From positions 1-49,428 of the forward strand of contig NZ_BNBV01000037.1 in assembly GCF_014656135.1 (NCBI RefSeq): a stretch of DNA of 49,428 nt, read 5' to 3'. This DNA is from Streptomyces thermodiastaticus. Its GTDB lineage: Bacteria; Actinomycetota; Actinomycetes; Streptomycetales; Streptomycetaceae. Made by a program: the position numbers and the translations under genes. The notes below the pieces were generated by a model, which saw nothing but the letters and a program-made list of their open reading frames with translations, was not told the origin of the DNA and did no database searches. Shown in pieces: positions 35,335 to 43,649 of this stretch. Each line of letters opens with the position of its first letter. Within the stretch, counting starts at the first letter, position 1.

Positions 35335-35877
35335 GTGTTCAACGGCCATGAGGCAGAGATCCTGCGAAGGGCGTCGTTCAGGGTCCTGTCGTGGATTGCC
35401 ACCGCCGGCTTTGGTGTGGCAGCAGTAGGCCTGATCATCAGTCTTACTTACAGTTTCGAAGGTGGGCCAATTTCCGGTGTGGCCGCCTGTTTTTTCGCCA
35501 TTGCAGTCACTCGGAGGATCATGGGCTCACGCATTGTGCTGGGCTCTTCAGCCCTGACTGTTGTAAATCCATTGATTACTTACACGGTGCCGTACGGTGC
35601 TGTTGCTGAAGTGAGGGGTGGTGGTGGAGAAACGCTGAACTTGGTCACGCAGCGGGGAGATGAAATTTACTGTACGGGTTTCGGCGGGTCGTTCATTGAT
35701 AGCTTCGTGAAATCCGCGGATCGTGCCGCTAAACGCATCGAGCAGCAAGTGCGGCGTAGGCGGGGAGCCACGCAACGGACCCACGTGACCAAGAAGCTCA
35801 CCGTGTCGTGGGTGGCTGACGTCTGCGCTATCGGCGCTATAGTTTGCGCGGTCACGGCTGCCATCGTAGGAGTATGA
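35335..35877 (+). CDS. Membrane protein with PH-like middle domain, putative immunity partner of locus B
   Basis: A 180-residue protein from GTG 35335 (AGAAAGG upstream). Two N-terminal membrane helices (VLSWIATAGFGVAAVGLIIS; GGPISGVAACFFAIAVTRRI), a soluble middle (SRIVLGSSALTVVNPLITYT, VPYGAVAEV) resembling bacterial PH-like (bPH6/YdbT-type) domains, a basic linker, and a C-terminal helix (DVCAIGAIVCAVTAAIVGV). Plan and motifs match the protein at 39306-39827. It lies directly behind an Rhs tail with membrane-type segments, so a membrane-located immunity protein is a reasonable inference. More AT-rich than the metabolic genes. Confidence 0.75.
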   Translation: MFNGHEAEILRRASFRVLSWIATAGFGVAAVGLIISLTYSFEGGPISGVAACFFAIAVTRRIMGSRIVLGSSALTVVNPLITYTVPYGAVAEVRGGGGETLNLVTQRGDEIYCTGFGGSFIDSFVKSADRAAKRIEQQVRRRRGATQRTHVTKKLTVSWVADVCAIGAIVCAVTAAIVGV

Positions 35878-36093
35878 GCACATAGAAAGATCACGCGTTC
35901 CGTTTGATCCTCAGTAACGCGGTGGATCGGAAGTTATGAATGCCGCAGTGATCGGACGTGGCGGTAGGGGCGTGTGAATCCGCTGATTTTATGTAGGTAC
36001 TGACGGTGGCGCGAAGACCTATCGCTCGACCGCTTCGCCGAGGTTGCGCCAGAGTCGGCACAAAACCATGCCGAACTGGAAATGGCACCCTAA

Positions 36094-36377
36094 AGGCTGT
36101 CCCGCAATGATCAACCGACTCGACACGGTCAGCATCGGGGACGCCCGCCTTGGGCCGGTTTATCCGGCGAGCGCGAGGTTGTACAGGCGGCTATGCCAAG
36201 CATGGCGTGATGAACGCCGTCTCCCTTCAAGCGGCAGTCGCGGAGGATCTTCCAGCTCTTCATGCGGGCAAAGGTGTGCTCGACTCGGGCACGGACCTTG
36301 CGGTGTGAGCGGTTGTGCTCCTCTTTCCAGGCCGGGAGTTCGGCCTGGCCGGGTTCACGGCGGTGCGGGATCACCAG
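36094..36377 (-). mobile_element. 3' end of an IS5-family insertion sequence inside Rhs locus C
   Basis: Minus-strand translation WKEEHNRSHRKVRARVEHTF, ARMKSWKILRDCRLKGDGVH and HAMLGIA followed, after a one-base shift, by RLYNLALAG-stop (near 36158) is the usual end of IS5-type transposases. GGCTGTCCCGCAATGATC at 36094 looks like the terminal repeat. The element end replaces the upstream part of the Rhs gene, giving a junction at ~36378. Confidence 0.75.
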
Positions 36378-36383
36378 CCCTGT

Positions 36384-37078
36384 GCCGCTACAACGACGAC
36401 CACTGGGGCCAGGACCGCGGCATGTCAGTCGGTTACACCCTGAAGAACGGCCACTGGGTCTGGCACCAGACCCCGCTCAAGGACAAGGAATCCCGCCAGA
36501 AGTACGCCGCATACCGCGCCAATCCCAGTACCTACAAGGTCTACCACTACAACGCAAAAGCAGCGGCACGAGCCAAAGCGCAAGCCATCGCCCGAGCAGC
36601 AGCCAAGGCCGAAGCTGAGCGGCGCAAGAAGGACGGCATCCTCGGCAACATCATGAAGGGTCACTTCAATGACGCTTGGAAGAACGCCAAGGATACAGTG
36701 ACTGACAAGCACCGGTTGATCGACAAGGGTGTGGGGTTCCTTGCGGCAACCGGAACAGCCTTCTGTATTGCAAGCGTTGCCTGTGGGGCTGCTTTCTTTG
36801 TCATTGGGGCGGGCGTACTCTTCACTGGCGGTCTGATGGCGCATTATGCTGTTTCTTCGGATGAAGAACGACGCCAAGGCATGGGTAAGTACGCTTTGGG
36901 TACGGCCAAGGCTGAGGGCATAGGAATCCTGTCCGGAAGCTTGTGCGGAAGAGGACCAGCTGGCTGCGCCACGCTCGGGCCGAAGGCGGGGTCTGCACTC
37001 GAGGGACAAAGTGGCCCAGGGCTCGTGCGCGAGTCCACGGCTATCATAGGAAGAACGATCAAGGATTGGATGTTCTGA
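36384..37078 (+). pseudogene. Rhs constant region plus tail (locus C), 5' part replaced by IS
   Basis: Starts within the post-core region (YNDDHWGQDRGMSVGYTLKN) and is then collinear with loci A and B through YRANPSTYKVYHYNAKAAAR to ERRKKDGIL. The tail is the same type as locus A but unbroken: DTVTDKHRLIDKGVGFLAAT, a hydrophobic stretch AFCIASVACGAAFFVIGAGV, GLMAHYAVSSDEERRQGMGK, and the end TIKDWMF. The open frame upstream is antisense to the IS and is not a real N-terminus. Probably not expressed as a secreted toxin in this form. Its partner gene follows after a hairpin. Confidence 0.78.
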
Positions 37079-37084
37079 CATAAT

Positions 37085-37122
37085 CGGGGTGTCCATCACT
37101 TGCTTAAGTGGTGGGCACCCCG
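37085..37122 (+). terminator. 17-bp hairpin behind Rhs locus C
   Basis: Arms 37085-37101 and 37106-37122 pair over 17 positions including two G-U pairs, loop GCTT; 6 nt after the tail stop and 40 nt before the partner gene start. Confidence 0.8.
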
Positions 37123-37161
37123 AGGCGGTCTCTTCAGCTACACCAAGAAGTGAGGCGCGTA

Positions 37162-37449
37162 ATGCCTGAACGCTCTTATCTAAGAATCATGAAGGGGTGG
37201 AGTAACCCTCCCGTTGAGAGCCCTGACGAGGAATGGCTATCTCAGTATGACGCAGCCCGTGAGCTCGGAATTTCAGTGTGGCGGGTAGGTTGGAGGATAG
37301 CCTGTGGGCATCTGACGCCAGCTCATAACAGGGCCAGAGAGGCAGGAGTCACACGCGAGAGTGTCGCCAAGGATCGTGAATGGCTCGCGCAAGCCTCGTT
37401 GGGAGCAAAAAGCTTGCGGGTATTCAAGAATATTATTCGATGGGTCTAA
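37162..37449 (+). CDS. 95-aa HTH-like putative immunity/partner protein (copy 2)
   Basis: Paralog of 2600-2887 with identical length and no gaps. It starts MPERSYLRIMKGWSNPPVES, has YDAARELGISVWRVGWRIAC as a helix-turn-helix-like core, and ends LRVFKNIIRWV. ATG 37162 is preceded by GAAGTGAGG. It follows a tail of the same type as the one in front of copy 1, which supports a specific toxin-partner pairing. Soluble, no membrane segment. Function inferred from position only. Confidence 0.72.
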   Translation: MPERSYLRIMKGWSNPPVESPDEEWLSQYDAARELGISVWRVGWRIACGHLTPAHNRAREAGVTRESVAKDREWLAQASLGAKSLRVFKNIIRWV

Positions 37450-37589
37450 TTGGAAGCTGGAAGAATGCATCCGGCGGGCGTATAGGCATTCGTAGTGTTC
37501 GCCGCCAGTGCGCGCCTTCACCGAGATCACGAACGGAGCTCAACACCCACAAAGCAGCCGGGGTATCGCGGCCCTCGATCCATCGCCTC

Positions 37590-37960
37590 CGAGGAAGTCT
37601 GAGGCGAATTCGTCCAGGACCTGGCGGCGGCGGAGAGGCGGGTGCTCGCCGTACAGCCAGTCCGCCCACACCCGTTCCGCGGGCGGGAAGGTGTCGGGGT
37701 CGTCCTCGGCGAGGCGGGTCGCGATGGCTGGCCCCCCGGCCGCCATCGCCTCCGCCTCCCCGATCCGGCTGTGGAAGAACAGCACCCGCCGGAAGCGCTC
37801 CTCAACGGCCGCGCGCATCAGCCCGGTCTGCACGGCCGCCAGCCGCGCGCCGCGCACGGCGACAGAGCCGGCGCCCTCGCTCGTGCTTGTCAGTGCGGCG
37901 TGCAGCTCGGGGTCGCGTGTCGCGGTTCGTTCGTCGTGATCGGCATCCGGGGCGTTGAGC
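37590..37960 (-). pseudogene. Internal fragment of a TtrA-type helicase
   Basis: Minus-strand translation DPELHAALTSTSEGAGSVAV, RGARLAAVQTGLMRAAVEER, FRRVLFFHSRIGEAEAMAAG and RVWADWLYGEHPPLRRRQVL corresponds to the middle of the intact helicase (around its VRGARLAALQTALVKASAEE and TVWADWLCGDHKPDHRRRVL). Motifs I-III and VI are absent. Confidence 0.75.
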
Positions 37961-37968
37961 TGGGCTGA

Positions 37969-38343
37969 TCAGTTTGCTGGTTGGGTCTGACGGTGTGGTG
38001 TGTGGTGGTGAGGTGCTTGGCGTTGCTTGCGGGCTGGGCCTGGGTGGGCTTGTGAGCTGCGGGTTTCCTGTTCTGGGTTGGTTTCGTAGGTGTTGATCGG
38101 TTCTGCTGGTTGGTCGGTCGGGTTCGCTGGGTGGCTGTTGTAGCGGTGCAGGGGTGTGGGGCCGTGGATGCCGATGGTGCTCAGGAGGTGTTGTTGGTGG
38201 GGGTGGAGCTGGGTCCAGGTGCGTTGCTGGGTGCGGGTCCATTTGGTGGTCTGGTGGGGGAAGGCAATGCCGGCGCTGTCGTGGGTGTGGGCTTGGTGCC
38301 AGCTGTGGTTCCAGGGGCACCCATACCACAACACCACTGTCAC
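37969..38343 (-). CDS. Helicase-associated (HA) repeat C-terminal fragment
   Basis: A 124-residue open frame from ATG 38343. GCPWNHSWHQAHTHDSAGIA and FPHQTTKWTRTQQRTWTQLH with HQQHLLSTIGI match the pattern of helicase-associated repeats (CPW...W, then a wing and LHPxQQxLLxxIG). The rest is a His/Pro/Gln-rich low-complexity end. Together with 37590-37960 it is probably debris of one helicase gene; codon use is less GC-biased than in the other helicases. Confidence 0.45.
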   Translation of the reverse strand: MTVVLWYGCPWNHSWHQAHTHDSAGIAFPHQTTKWTRTQQRTWTQLHPHQQHLLSTIGIHGPTPLHRYNSHPANPTDQPAEPINTYETNPEQETRSSQAHPGPARKQRQAPHHHTPHRQTQPAN

Positions 38344-39215
38344 CGAGTCTCGTTGAAGGCGTCCACACCTGAACGCGTGAACTCAAGTGCCGGGACTCGC
38401 TCCTGAACAAACAGCGGCCGACCTGGACGACGGCCGTGTAGCTGCCCGGCCAGGCGGTCAGATGGGCGATCCGGCCGGGTCGGCCTTGGGCCCGCCCGGA
38501 AACCGCGGACCGCCTCTCTGCCGATCGGCAGAGAGGCGGTGGCGGCCGGGGTGCCGCCTTTGCCGGGGCGTCCGTGCCCCGTGGCCGCGCCAAGGGACCG
38601 GACTGCTGCTCGCGATGGGCATGCACGCCCTGTGGAACGGCCGGCCAGCGCGCGGTCCGGGAGACGGAGGACGCCTCCCGGACCGTTCCGCCGCCCGGGC
38701 TCGTACTCGGTGATCTGGGCGGGGCCCAGTTCGCGCGCCTGCAGGGACATCGACGCCAGCACATAGCCGCCCAGGGGCACGTCGGCCGCCGCTCGGGCCA
38801 GCCGGGCGATCACGGTGGCGCCGAGGGTGTCGGCGCCCGACGGGTCGGCGGTGGCATCGGCCGGTGGCTGGCGAAGCGGGGCAGATTCCGTGGTGCACGT
38901 CGGTGGTTCATCACCGGCGTCCGCCTCATGCCGCCGACGGCGGAGTAGGAGCGAGCCGCGAGAAGCTCGGGTGCCCCATGGGGCACCGTTCGGGTTGATC
39001 GTCTTCGGGCGTTGGCAGTTGGACCGTACGGGGCGGGGTTCCGCCGAAACTCATCAAGGGTGTCGGCCTGCATCTCGTCGGCGCGAGGCTTCGGCTCTCG
39101 GGCGCGTGTCACGCTCCCGAGATACGGGGCGTCTGCATTCGCCCGGCACGCCCGGGTGGAAGGACGCCTAATCGGGCGAGTCACTCGGTGGATGTTCCCG
39201 AGAGGCTGACGATAT
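38344..39215. other. 872-bp stretch of unassigned, probably degraded sequence
   Basis: On the minus strand around 38700-38910 a coding-like run reads SGADTLGATVIARLARAAAD and VPLGGYVLASMSLQARELGP, which I cannot assign and which has no clear start or stop. On the plus strand a frame ending at TGA 39207-39209 (RLIGRVTRWMFPRG) could be the remains of an Rhs tail belonging to the next hairpin and partner gene, but this is weak. Confidence 0.35.
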
Positions 39216-39264
39216 GAAGCGGCGTGTGCTCAGTCTGGCTTGTGTCACACTGAGCACACGCTTC
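39216..39264 (+). terminator. Hairpin in front of the orphan immunity-like gene
   Basis: Arms 39224-39234/39249-39259 (11 bp) extended by 39216-39220/39260-39264 (5 bp) with a 3-nt bulge. It ends 41 nt before the next start codon, as at loci B and C. Confidence 0.7.
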
Positions 39265-39305
39265 TCGATGTTTTATGGAAGTGAATTCAGGCAAGCCGAG
39301 GCGAA

Positions 39306-39827
39306 ATGGAGATTGAGCGCGTGGAAAGATTGCGGAGAAAAAGCAAGCAGATGTGGGCCATAGGGGGGCAAGTGCTCATCGTGTGCGCCGAAGCGCTCAT
39401 TCAGACTTCTCTGAACGGAGCCTCGTGGCCCCTTCGTGCTGGCGTACTTGCTCCCGCGGTCTTGATCTTGTACTTCATTGGGCGGCTTCATGTACACCCG
39501 TATCTGGCTTTCGCTGAAAATCATGTCGTAGTCGAAAACGTTCTGGCCGCGTATCGCATCCCGTACCGCATGATTGAATCATGTGAGGGCAAGCGTAGCT
39601 TGCTTATTCGGGTGACGGGGCGAGGGGTGATTCCAGTGCTTGCATTTGACGCCTCTTTCACTGGGGGGCGGTGCAAAAGTGCTGCTCAAGAAGAACTGCT
39701 GCGCCGCGTGAACGCGGCAGACCTGAACGGCCGTGAAACCTTCAGCAAGGCGACCGGTATGGGAACGCTGGATATCCTGGCGATTTCTTCCGTTTTCCTG
39801 CTCATTGCATTCTGTTGGGTTGGCTGA
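39306..39827 (+). CDS. Membrane protein with PH-like domain, orphan immunity-like gene
   Basis: A 173-residue protein from ATG 39306 (GAGGCGA upstream). Helices: MWAIGGQVLIVCAEALIQTS and LRAGVLAPAVLILYFIGRLH; middle YLAFAENHVVVENVLAAYRI then PYRMIESCEGKRSLLIRVTG; final helix LDILAISSVFLLIAFCWVG. The order (two helices, PH-like domain with a VENxLxxYRIPY-type strand pair, C-terminal helix) parallels 35335-35877. No Rhs tail is intact upstream but the hairpin and spacing typical of these cassettes are kept, so I infer an immunity gene retained after loss of its toxin. Confidence 0.7.
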   Translation: MEIERVERLRRKSKQMWAIGGQVLIVCAEALIQTSLNGASWPLRAGVLAPAVLILYFIGRLHVHPYLAFAENHVVVENVLAAYRIPYRMIESCEGKRSLLIRVTGRGVIPVLAFDASFTGGRCKSAAQEELLRRVNAADLNGRETFSKATGMGTLDILAISSVFLLIAFCWVG

Positions 39828-40014
39828 TTATTCTCTTTGTGGCACCTATTAGGATCTTTCAATTGGCGCCTATTGGGTGGACAAGGCTCCCGGGTGGTTG
39901 GTCGATGGGTCTGACCTCTCAACCGGCCGGTCTGGGCGCGTTGGAACCACTTCGCGGCCCCGGATGGTTCCCAGGCTGGCCGGGGCCGCGCGGAGGCTCT
40001 GCTGTGAGTAGTCG

Positions 40015-40366
40015 CGGCGTTCCGGGTCGACGCCGGGCTCGAAGCCGCCCTGCCACGCGTCGAGAGGCGCCTTGTGCCTGATCTCGCCGACATCGACGCC
40101 GCGCTCCGCCAGCTCAGCCCGCGCACCCTCAAGATCAGGGACAACCAGGTACAGGCCCCGCACGGAGCCAGGCTCGGCGTCGGTGAGACCCACTCCGATC
40201 TGCACCGAGCACGCGGAGCCAGGAGGCGTCAGCTGTACGACACGGAAATCGGGACTGGGCCCGTAATCCACGTCCAGGTGGAAACCCGGACACACTCGGT
40301 GTAGTAGGCCAAAGAGCGGTCGACATGGGTCACAGGGAGGATGACGACTTCGAGCGTGTACTCCAT
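40015..40366 (-). pseudogene. VOC/glyoxalase-family protein, frameshifted and 3'-truncated
   Basis: From ATG 40366: MEYTLEVVILPVTHVDRSLA, YYTE, then after removal of one T (TTT near 40288) GFHLDVDYGPSPDFRVVQLT, SVQIGVGLTDAEPGSVRGLY, LVVPDLEGARAELAERGVDV. This is a standard vicinal-oxygen-chelate fold in two halves. The usual final strand with the metal-ligand Glu (DPDGNxWxLQE) is replaced by unrelated sequence after RRDYS. Non-functional. Confidence 0.7.
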
Positions 40367-40621
40367 CTGATCATTCTGGTCAGTACCGCGCGGCCCCGCC
40401 ACCTTGCGAGCATGCACGATACGAATGATCTACCCAGGAGAAACGAATGGACACAGTCTTTCCGCGCCGGTTCCGCGATTTCGAGGAATCTCAGTGAATG
40501 CACCACCAGATCCATGATCACGGAATCGCGGCGGCACCGGCCCGGAACTAGGATCGGCCCCAAGGCACAGATCACAGCGCCAGAGGGGCTACCCGGCCAG
40601 CCACCCCGCAGGAGGTCCGCA

Positions 40622-42382
40622 ATGGCGACGCTGCTGTCCGTCAACGTAGGCATGCCCAAGGACGTCTCCTGGCAGGGAAGGACCGTCCGCACCGGAGCCT
40701 GGAAGGCCCCCGTCCAGGGCCCCCGCATGGTCCGGCGGCTGAACGTCGAAGGAGACGGCCAAGGAGACCTCGCCGGACACGGTGGCGAAATCCGCGCCGT
40801 CCTCGTCTACCAGCTGCAGTCCTACCAGTACTGGCAGAAGCAGCTCGGTCGCGACGACCTGACCTTCGGGATGTTCGGTGAGAACTTCACCGTCGACGGA
40901 CTGCCCGACGACGACGTGTGCATCGGCGACCGGTACCGCATCGGCGAAGCCGAATTCGAGGTCACCCAGCCCCGCGTCACCTGCTACCGCGTCGGCATGC
41001 GCCTAGGCGAACCCGCCATGGCCTCCCTACTGGTCGCCCACCACCGCCCCGGCTTCTACCTGCGCGTCATCACCGAGGGACACGTCCAGGCCGGCGACGC
41101 GATCACCCTCACCCGCAAGGGCCCGGAAGAACTCAGCGTCGCCGACACCGACGCACTGCTCTACCTCCCCGACCGCGACCCCGCGAAGCTACGCAAAGCC
41201 CTGAACATCCCCGCCCTCAGCCCCGGGTGGCAGCAGTCCTTCCGAGAACTCGCCGCCGCCCAGCAACCCACACAGGAGCCGGGATGGCCCGGCGAACGCG
41301 CCACCACCCAACAGCCCAGAGAAGCGCCAAGATGGCCCGGGTTCAAAACGATGCGCGTCGCCCGCATCGTCCCCGAGACCCCCACCGTCTCGTCGATCTA
41401 CCTCAAGACCACTGACGGCACACCCCTACCCGAGGCCCGCCCGGGCCAGTACCTCTCCCTCCGCCTACCCGTCGCCGATGCCGCCCCCGCGGTGCGCACC
41501 TACTCACTCTCGTCCACTTCCGAAGAAGGCACCTACCGCATCAGCGTCAAGCACGAGCCCCACGGGAAAGTCAGCAGCTATATCCATACCAGGCTTCGTC
41601 CAGGGGACCTATTGGGCGTCGCCAGCCCCCGCGGAACGTTCGTACTCCAAGAAGGCACCCGCCCGATCGCTCTCATCTCCGCGGGGATCGGTGCCACTCC
41701 GGTGCTCGCCATGCTTCACCACCTAGCCGCCAGAGAAGATCCACGTCCTGTCTGGTGGATCCACACCGCACACGACCGCGCCCACCACGCCTTCGCGGAC
41801 GAGACCCACACGCTTCTCAGGCGACTCCCCAACGCCCACGAGCACATCTGCTACACGAGCGAAACCGCAGGCCCCGAAAGGTCCTACATCACCCAGGGCC
41901 GCCCTACCGCCTCATCCCTCGCGGTCCTGGGCATCCCCGCCGGCGCCGACGCCTACCTCTGCGGACCGCCCGCCTTCATGGACGACATTGCTGGCTTCTT
42001 GCGCGATCACGGCCTGAGCCCCGAGAGGATCCACACGGAACAATTCAGCGCCCTCCCAGCCATAAACCCCGGCATCACGCCCACAGTCGCCGTCCGGCCG
42101 CACCAACCAGCCGGTCCCAGGGGCACCGGCCCCCTCATCACATTCGCTCGCAGCGGCGTCACCACCCCATGGTCACCCGCACATGCATCCCTCCTCGATC
42201 TCGCCGAAGCCTGCGACATCCCCACACGCTGGTCCTGCCGCACTGGCGTCTGTCACACCTGCATTACTCAGCTCGTGGCAGGTGACATCACCTACACCAC
42301 CCCACCCCTCGAACTGCCCGAAGCCGGCACCATACTCGTCTGCTGCAGTACACCGACCACCGAGGTCGTCCTCGATCTCTGA
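40622..42382 (+). CDS. MOSC domain-ferredoxin reductase fusion (YiiM/mARC-like plus 2Fe-2S)
   Basis: A 586-residue redox fusion. Residues ~1-165: MOSC domain with DLAGHGGEIRAVLVYQLQSY (His53) and VTQPRVTCYRVGMRL, whose Cys121 fits the molybdenum-cofactor ligand. Residues ~165-215: the 3-alpha domain often following MOSC. Residues ~240-345: FAD-binding FNR module (RPGQYLSLRLP, RTYSLSSTSEEGTYRISVKH). Residues ~345-480: NAD(P)-binding (PIALISAGIGATPVLAMLHH, YLCGPPAFMDDIAGFL). Residues ~500-586: plant-type ferredoxin with C539-x4-C544-x2-C547 and C574. A self-contained reductase for N-hydroxylated or N-oxide compounds is the likely role. ATG 40622 follows AGGAGG. Intact; no operon partners. Confidence 0.9.
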   Translation: MATLLSVNVGMPKDVSWQGRTVRTGAWKAPVQGPRMVRRLNVEGDGQGDLAGHGGEIRAVLVYQLQSYQYWQKQLGRDDLTFGMFGENFTVDGLPDDDVCIGDRYRIGEAEFEVTQPRVTCYRVGMRLGEPAMASLLVAHHRPGFYLRVITEGHVQAGDAITLTRKGPEELSVADTDALLYLPDRDPAKLRKALNIPALSPGWQQSFRELAAAQQPTQEPGWPGERATTQQPREAPRWPGFKTMRVARIVPETPTVSSIYLKTTDGTPLPEARPGQYLSLRLPVADAAPAVRTYSLSSTSEEGTYRISVKHEPHGKVSSYIHTRLRPGDLLGVASPRGTFVLQEGTRPIALISAGIGATPVLAMLHHLAAREDPRPVWWIHTAHDRAHHAFADETHTLLRRLPNAHEHICYTSETAGPERSYITQGRPTASSLAVLGIPAGADAYLCGPPAFMDDIAGFLRDHGLSPERIHTEQFSALPAINPGITPTVAVRPHQPAGPRGTGPLITFARSGVTTPWSPAHASLLDLAEACDIPTRWSCRTGVCHTCITQLVAGDITYTTPPLELPEAGTILVCCSTPTTEVVLDL

Positions 42383-42594
42383 TGAACTGGCAGCTGTCGA
42401 ACTGCGATCGTGCCGAGCCCGTCGAGCCCTGTTCAACGCCCCGTCCCGCGACGCCGAACGCCACGGCGGCTGCCGGTTGCCCGGACATGCCACTTACGGG
42501 GCAAGCCGCTGCGGTCGACGATCAGGTGCGCTCCCGTTTGGCGGCGTGGCAGCGGATGCGGTCGATCATCGCATTCAGGACGGTCTCAAGAGCG

Positions 42595-43649
42595 TTCCCG
42601 TGCCTCCGTGCTGGCCGCGCTGCGCTCCGCGGTCCTGCGCGAGGACCCTTTTGGCCCGTTCGGCGGTCTGCCGGAGAAGGTGCGGGTGGACCGTGGCAAG
42701 GACTTCCTGTCCAGGACGGTGACCGCCGCGTTCGATCTGCTGGACGTGACGGTGGAGGACCTGCCCGCCTACACCCCGCACCTCAAGGGCACCGTGGAGG
42801 GCTTGAACCGGGCGGTGGAGAGCATGTTCCTGGTCTCGCTGCCCGGCTACGCCCGCCAGCCGCGCCCCGGCAAACGCTCCTTCCGTCCGAAGGACGAAGC
42901 GCTGCTGGGCTTCGAGGACTTCACCGCCCGGCTGCTGGCCTGGACGCTCTGGTGGAACACCGAGCACCGCCCGGCGCCGTTGCGGGGCAAGACTCCGCTT
43001 CAGGCATGGCAGGACGATCCCACCCCGCTGCGTGACGTGCCGGCCGCGGATCTGTGGACGTTCACTCTGGAGGACGCCGGCCCCGCACGCTGACCACCCG
43101 CGGCATCCGCTTCAAAAGGCGCGACTACGTGGGGCCGTGGATGACCGGCCAGGCCGGGATCCAGGTCCGTATCCGGTTCATGCCCCACCACGACCACCAA
43201 ATCGAGGTCTACCACGCGGCCACCGGCCGCTACCTGGGGCCGGCGGACCTGGCCGACCAGGCCACGGACGAACAGATCAGCGCCGTACGGCGGGCGCGGT
43301 CCGCCCGCAGCCGCCGTCTGAAGAAGGACCTTGAAGCTTCCCAGCGCGAGCGCTACGCCGCCGTGAACCATCGAGCCGCCTCAGCGGCTCGGCGCGCTGA
43401 CCGGTGCGCAGGCCGAGGCTGAACTCGCCCAGACTGCCGACGCCGACCTCGCGCAACTCGCGATGCCAGACCTCGTCCCGCCTGCCGCGCCCCCCGGCCG
43501 ACTGGCGCACCCCGGCTTTTCTGGCCGCGCTGACCGGGCCAGGCCCGCCCATCCGGTACCCGCACGGCCGTGACGGCGCCTCCGCCCCCGACGGCCTGGG
43601 CGGGCAGGCCGCACCTCCCACCACTGCTGAAGACGGAGACGCCTGGTGA
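42595..43649 (+). pseudogene. DDE transposase of Tn5053/Tn7 (TniA/TnsB-like) type, C-terminal part
   Basis: Starts inside the integrase core: GPFGGLPEKVRVDRGKDFLS (second catalytic Asp), LPAYTPHLKGTVEGLNRAVE (catalytic Glu), WWNTEHRPAPLRGKTPLQAW, then, one frame over from ~43085, the Mu-type C-terminal beta domain (TTRGIRFKRRDYVGPWMTGQ, IEVYHAATGRYLGPADLADQ). A further shift near 43385 leads to the tail ending at TGA 43647-43649. The first catalytic Asp and N-terminal half are missing. The stop overlaps the next gene start as GTGA. Confidence 0.75.

Noticed and set aside
35878..36093. Small minus-strand ORF after the locus B partner gene
   Set aside because: Its translation shows no family resemblance and composition is inconsistent with Streptomyces coding bias.
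36044..36383. Apparent N-terminal extension of the locus C Rhs fragment
   Set aside because: The bases from 36094 to 36377 are antisense to an IS5-type transposase end; no Rhs similarity there.
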